Assembly: GCA_949282255.1 (NCBI GenBank)
Contig: CASDPA010000008.1
Coordinates: 1-64,000, forward strand
Length of the DNA stretch: 64,000 bases
Reading direction: 5' to 3'
From: an uncultured Spirochaetales bacterium
GTDB taxonomy: Bacteria > Spirochaetota > Spirochaetia > Sphaerochaetales > Sphaerochaetaceae
Shown here: piece by piece, positions 62,969 through 64,000 of the stretch
Numbering within the stretch: the first letter of the stretch is position 1
How the letters are laid out: the number at the start of each line of letters is the position of its first letter
The notes under the pieces: model-generated
Told to the model about the DNA's origin: nothing
Databases searched by the model: none
The model's input: only the letters and a program-made list of their open reading frames with translations
Program-made: the position numbers and the translations under genes

Positions 62969-63388
62969 TTATTTCCTTTCCACAATCAGATGTTTTCCGA
63001 TCGCTTCCGCTTCATTTGCATTCTTAATGACTTGTGAGACAGAAAGCATCATCCCTTCAGCTTCCATAATCTTCATCAAATTCAAAAGTGTCCTATTTCC
63101 ACGCAATGCAGGTGTGACAAAGGCAAAGCTTCTTTTTCCAGAAGCGCCGGGACATTCCCTGAGGAACTTCTTCAGCTGATCATTTATCTTTGCAGAAAAG
63201 AATCCTGCCGAACAACTTCCGACGACTACAAAATCAAAATAAGTCAAACGTGCATCGGTATCCGTCCATGCATTTAAAATGCTGACTACATGCCCTTGCG
63301 CACCAAGTCCCTTTGAAAGGCTTTTGGAAATCTCAAGAAGTTTTTTATCTTCCCTGGAGTTGCCTGCGTAGACAATTGCAATGTTCAT
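62969..63388 (-). CDS. Flavodoxin-like protein of unknown role
   Basis: A 139-residue protein beginning MNIAIVYAGNSREDKKLLEI. This is the first strand and loop of a flavodoxin-like fold, but with GNSRED in place of the usual FMN-binding T/S-x-T-G-x-T loop. DFVVVGSCSAGFFSAKI matches the second loop. FMN binding is therefore uncertain. ATG 63388 has GGGGGA six bases before it; the open frame upstream runs into secG and its terminator and is ignored. It is co-transcribed with the SurA-like gene. Confidence 0.68.
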   Translation of the reverse strand: MNIAIVYAGNSREDKKLLEISKSLSKGLGAQGHVVSILNAWTDTDARLTYFDFVVVGSCSAGFFSAKINDQLKKFLRECPGASGKRSFAFVTPALRGNRTLLNLMKIMEAEGMMLSVSQVIKNANEAEAIGKHLIVERK

Positions 63389-63402
63389 CGCTATCCCCCT
63401 TT

Positions 63403-63444
63403 TATAAAAGATAAGCCGACCCTGGATTATCGGCAAGGTCGGCT
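63403..63444 (-). terminator. Terminator after secG
   Basis: On the minus strand AGCCGACC (63444-63437) pairs with GGTCGGCT (63421-63414) around a 15-base loop and is followed by TATCTTTTATA. It ends just before the ribosome binding site of the flavodoxin-like gene, so some readthrough is probably needed to express that gene. Confidence 0.65.
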
Positions 63445-63461
63445 CATGAAACAAATAGGAC

Positions 63462-63782
63462 TTACTCTGTAACCGCTTCCTCGGATTCAAGCCAGTTGGT
63501 TCCGGCTTCGGTCTGGACAACACCGGCTTTTGCCGTGAGGTCTTCGCCTGTTCCCTTATTCAAGAGAGCAACACCGAGAGCCAGCACCATGAATGCAATG
63601 GCAAGAATCGTAGTAGCCTTCGTAAGGAAGCTTGATGAGTTGCTGCCAAAAGCAGAATCGCTCGAGCCTCCGAAGATACCGCCAAGTCCAACACTGTTCT
63701 CATCCTGTATCGCAACAAGAAAAATCAGAAGAAGCGATACAATGATGAACAGCACCATAAGGATGATACTCAAAATTCCCAT
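63462..63782 (-). CDS. secG: Protein translocase subunit SecG
   Basis: A 106-residue SecYEG subunit with two membrane helices, IILMVLFIIVSLLLIFLVAI and ATTILAIAFMVLALGVALLN. They are joined by the Gly/Ser-rich DENSVGLGGIFGGSSDSAFG, which is the SecG signature. It assists SecA-driven export. It starts 17 bases after tpiA, a common pairing (tpiA-secG). Confidence 0.92.
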   Translation of the reverse strand: MGILSIILMVLFIIVSLLLIFLVAIQDENSVGLGGIFGGSSDSAFGSNSSSFLTKATTILAIAFMVLALGVALLNKGTGEDLTAKAGVVQTEAGTNWLESEEAVTE

Positions 63783-63799
63783 TCTCTTAACTCCGAAAG

Positions 63800-64000
63800 T
63801 TATTTGTTATAGGTTATTATGGGCAGGAACTGTTCCACTGAAAGGGAAGCTCCACCGACAAGAGCACCATCTATGTTCTCTTTAGCCATCAAAGCCTTAA
63901 CATTGCCTGCCTTAACAGAACCACCATACTGTATAATCAGTTTTTCTGCAATATCTTTTGAGTATAAAGACGCCACAGTTTTTCTGATAAAGCAATGCGC
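63800..64000 (-). CDS. tpiA: Triosephosphate isomerase, C-terminal part only
   Basis: The last 66 codons of a gene running off the right edge. [18 protein letters not shown] and [17 protein letters not shown] are the strand-7 and strand-8 phosphate-binding motifs of triosephosphate isomerase, which interconverts dihydroxyacetone phosphate and glyceraldehyde 3-phosphate. The stop is at 63800-63802. The catalytic Glu and His lie outside the window. Confidence 0.93.
   Translation of the reverse strand, partial: AHCFIRKTVASLYSKDIAEKLIIQYGGSVKAGNVKALMAKENIDGALVGGASLSVEQFLPIITYNK

Noticed and set aside
1-64000. CRISPR arrays, tRNA genes, rRNA genes and a replication origin
   Set aside because: No regularly spaced repeats, cloverleaf patterns outside tmRNA, rRNA segments or DnaA-box clusters were recognised while reading both strands.

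Overview
The window looks like a chromosome segment of a spirochaete (phylum Spirochaetota), probably one of the gut or anaerobic lineages near Sphaerochaeta or Treponema. This rests on a GreA domain at the end of a 911-residue protein (a spirochaete architecture), a thymidylate kinase whose P-loop reads GAGTTTQ, a tamB-bamA-mutS block, Lpl-type sugar transport, and a periplasmic binding protein maturing near 'FANGSKE'. LptF/LptG, BamA, TamB, a SurA-like chaperone and a lipoprotein mark a diderm envelope. No flagellar, rRNA or tRNA gene and no CRISPR array is visible.

Layout. (1) 1-7.2 kb is an accessory, partly decayed region. It holds an ISL3-type transposase remnant, a ribbon-helix-helix gene with an internal stop, an intact TOTE-type primase-helicase-nuclease protein, an intact hipBA pair, an unidentified broken gene and a fic gene with three lesions. 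(2) 7.3-10.1 kb is greA, with a promoter and a terminator-like hairpin in its leader. (3) 10.1-24.7 kb is one long minus-strand operon read from a TTGACA-17-TAGATT promoter: rimP-nusA-infB-rbfA-truB-ribF-rpsO-pnp-dut-lptF-lptG-tgt-murJ, mostly with overlapping start and stop codons. It joins transcription, translation initiation, tRNA and RNA maturation, and envelope lipid transport. (4) 24.7-36.4 kb holds a MATE exporter, then mutS, bamA and tamB (minus), then tmk (plus). (5) 36.4-42.6 kb is lepB-hemW and yebC-ruvC-ruvA-ruvB-queA. (6) 42.6-48.5 kb has a membrane-anchored FGE/SUMF-fold protein fused by overlap to smpB, a TetR regulator, tmRNA (ssrA), a sirtuin, miaB and folD. (7) 48.5-50.2 kb holds an outer-membrane barrel protein and a lipoprotein.

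(8) 50.3-60.1 kb is a carbohydrate locus. One arm (minus) encodes a binding protein, a GH3 glycosidase and two permeases. The other arm (plus) encodes an AraC-type regulator, a Gfo/Idh/MocA oxidoreductase and a large protein with a lectin-like domain and a propeller. Copies of an AAAAARTAYAAA half-site flank both transcription starts. The permeases have no ATPase beside them, so a shared MsmK-like ATPase elsewhere is likely. The glycosidase, oxidoreductase and propeller protein all lack signal peptides, so the imported glycoside appears to be processed in the cytoplasm.

(9) 60.1-64 kb is a minus-strand housekeeping run: tpiA (partial), secG, a flavodoxin-like protein, a SurA-like chaperone, nusB, map and a purine-type phosphoribosyltransferase.

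The points most worth a second look are the TOTE-type protein in a decaying toxin island, the greA leader attenuator, the zinc ribbon at the end of NusA, the degenerate flavokinase half of RibF, the shared operator of the sugar locus, and the smpB/tetR/ssrA arrangement with its -LAFAA tag.
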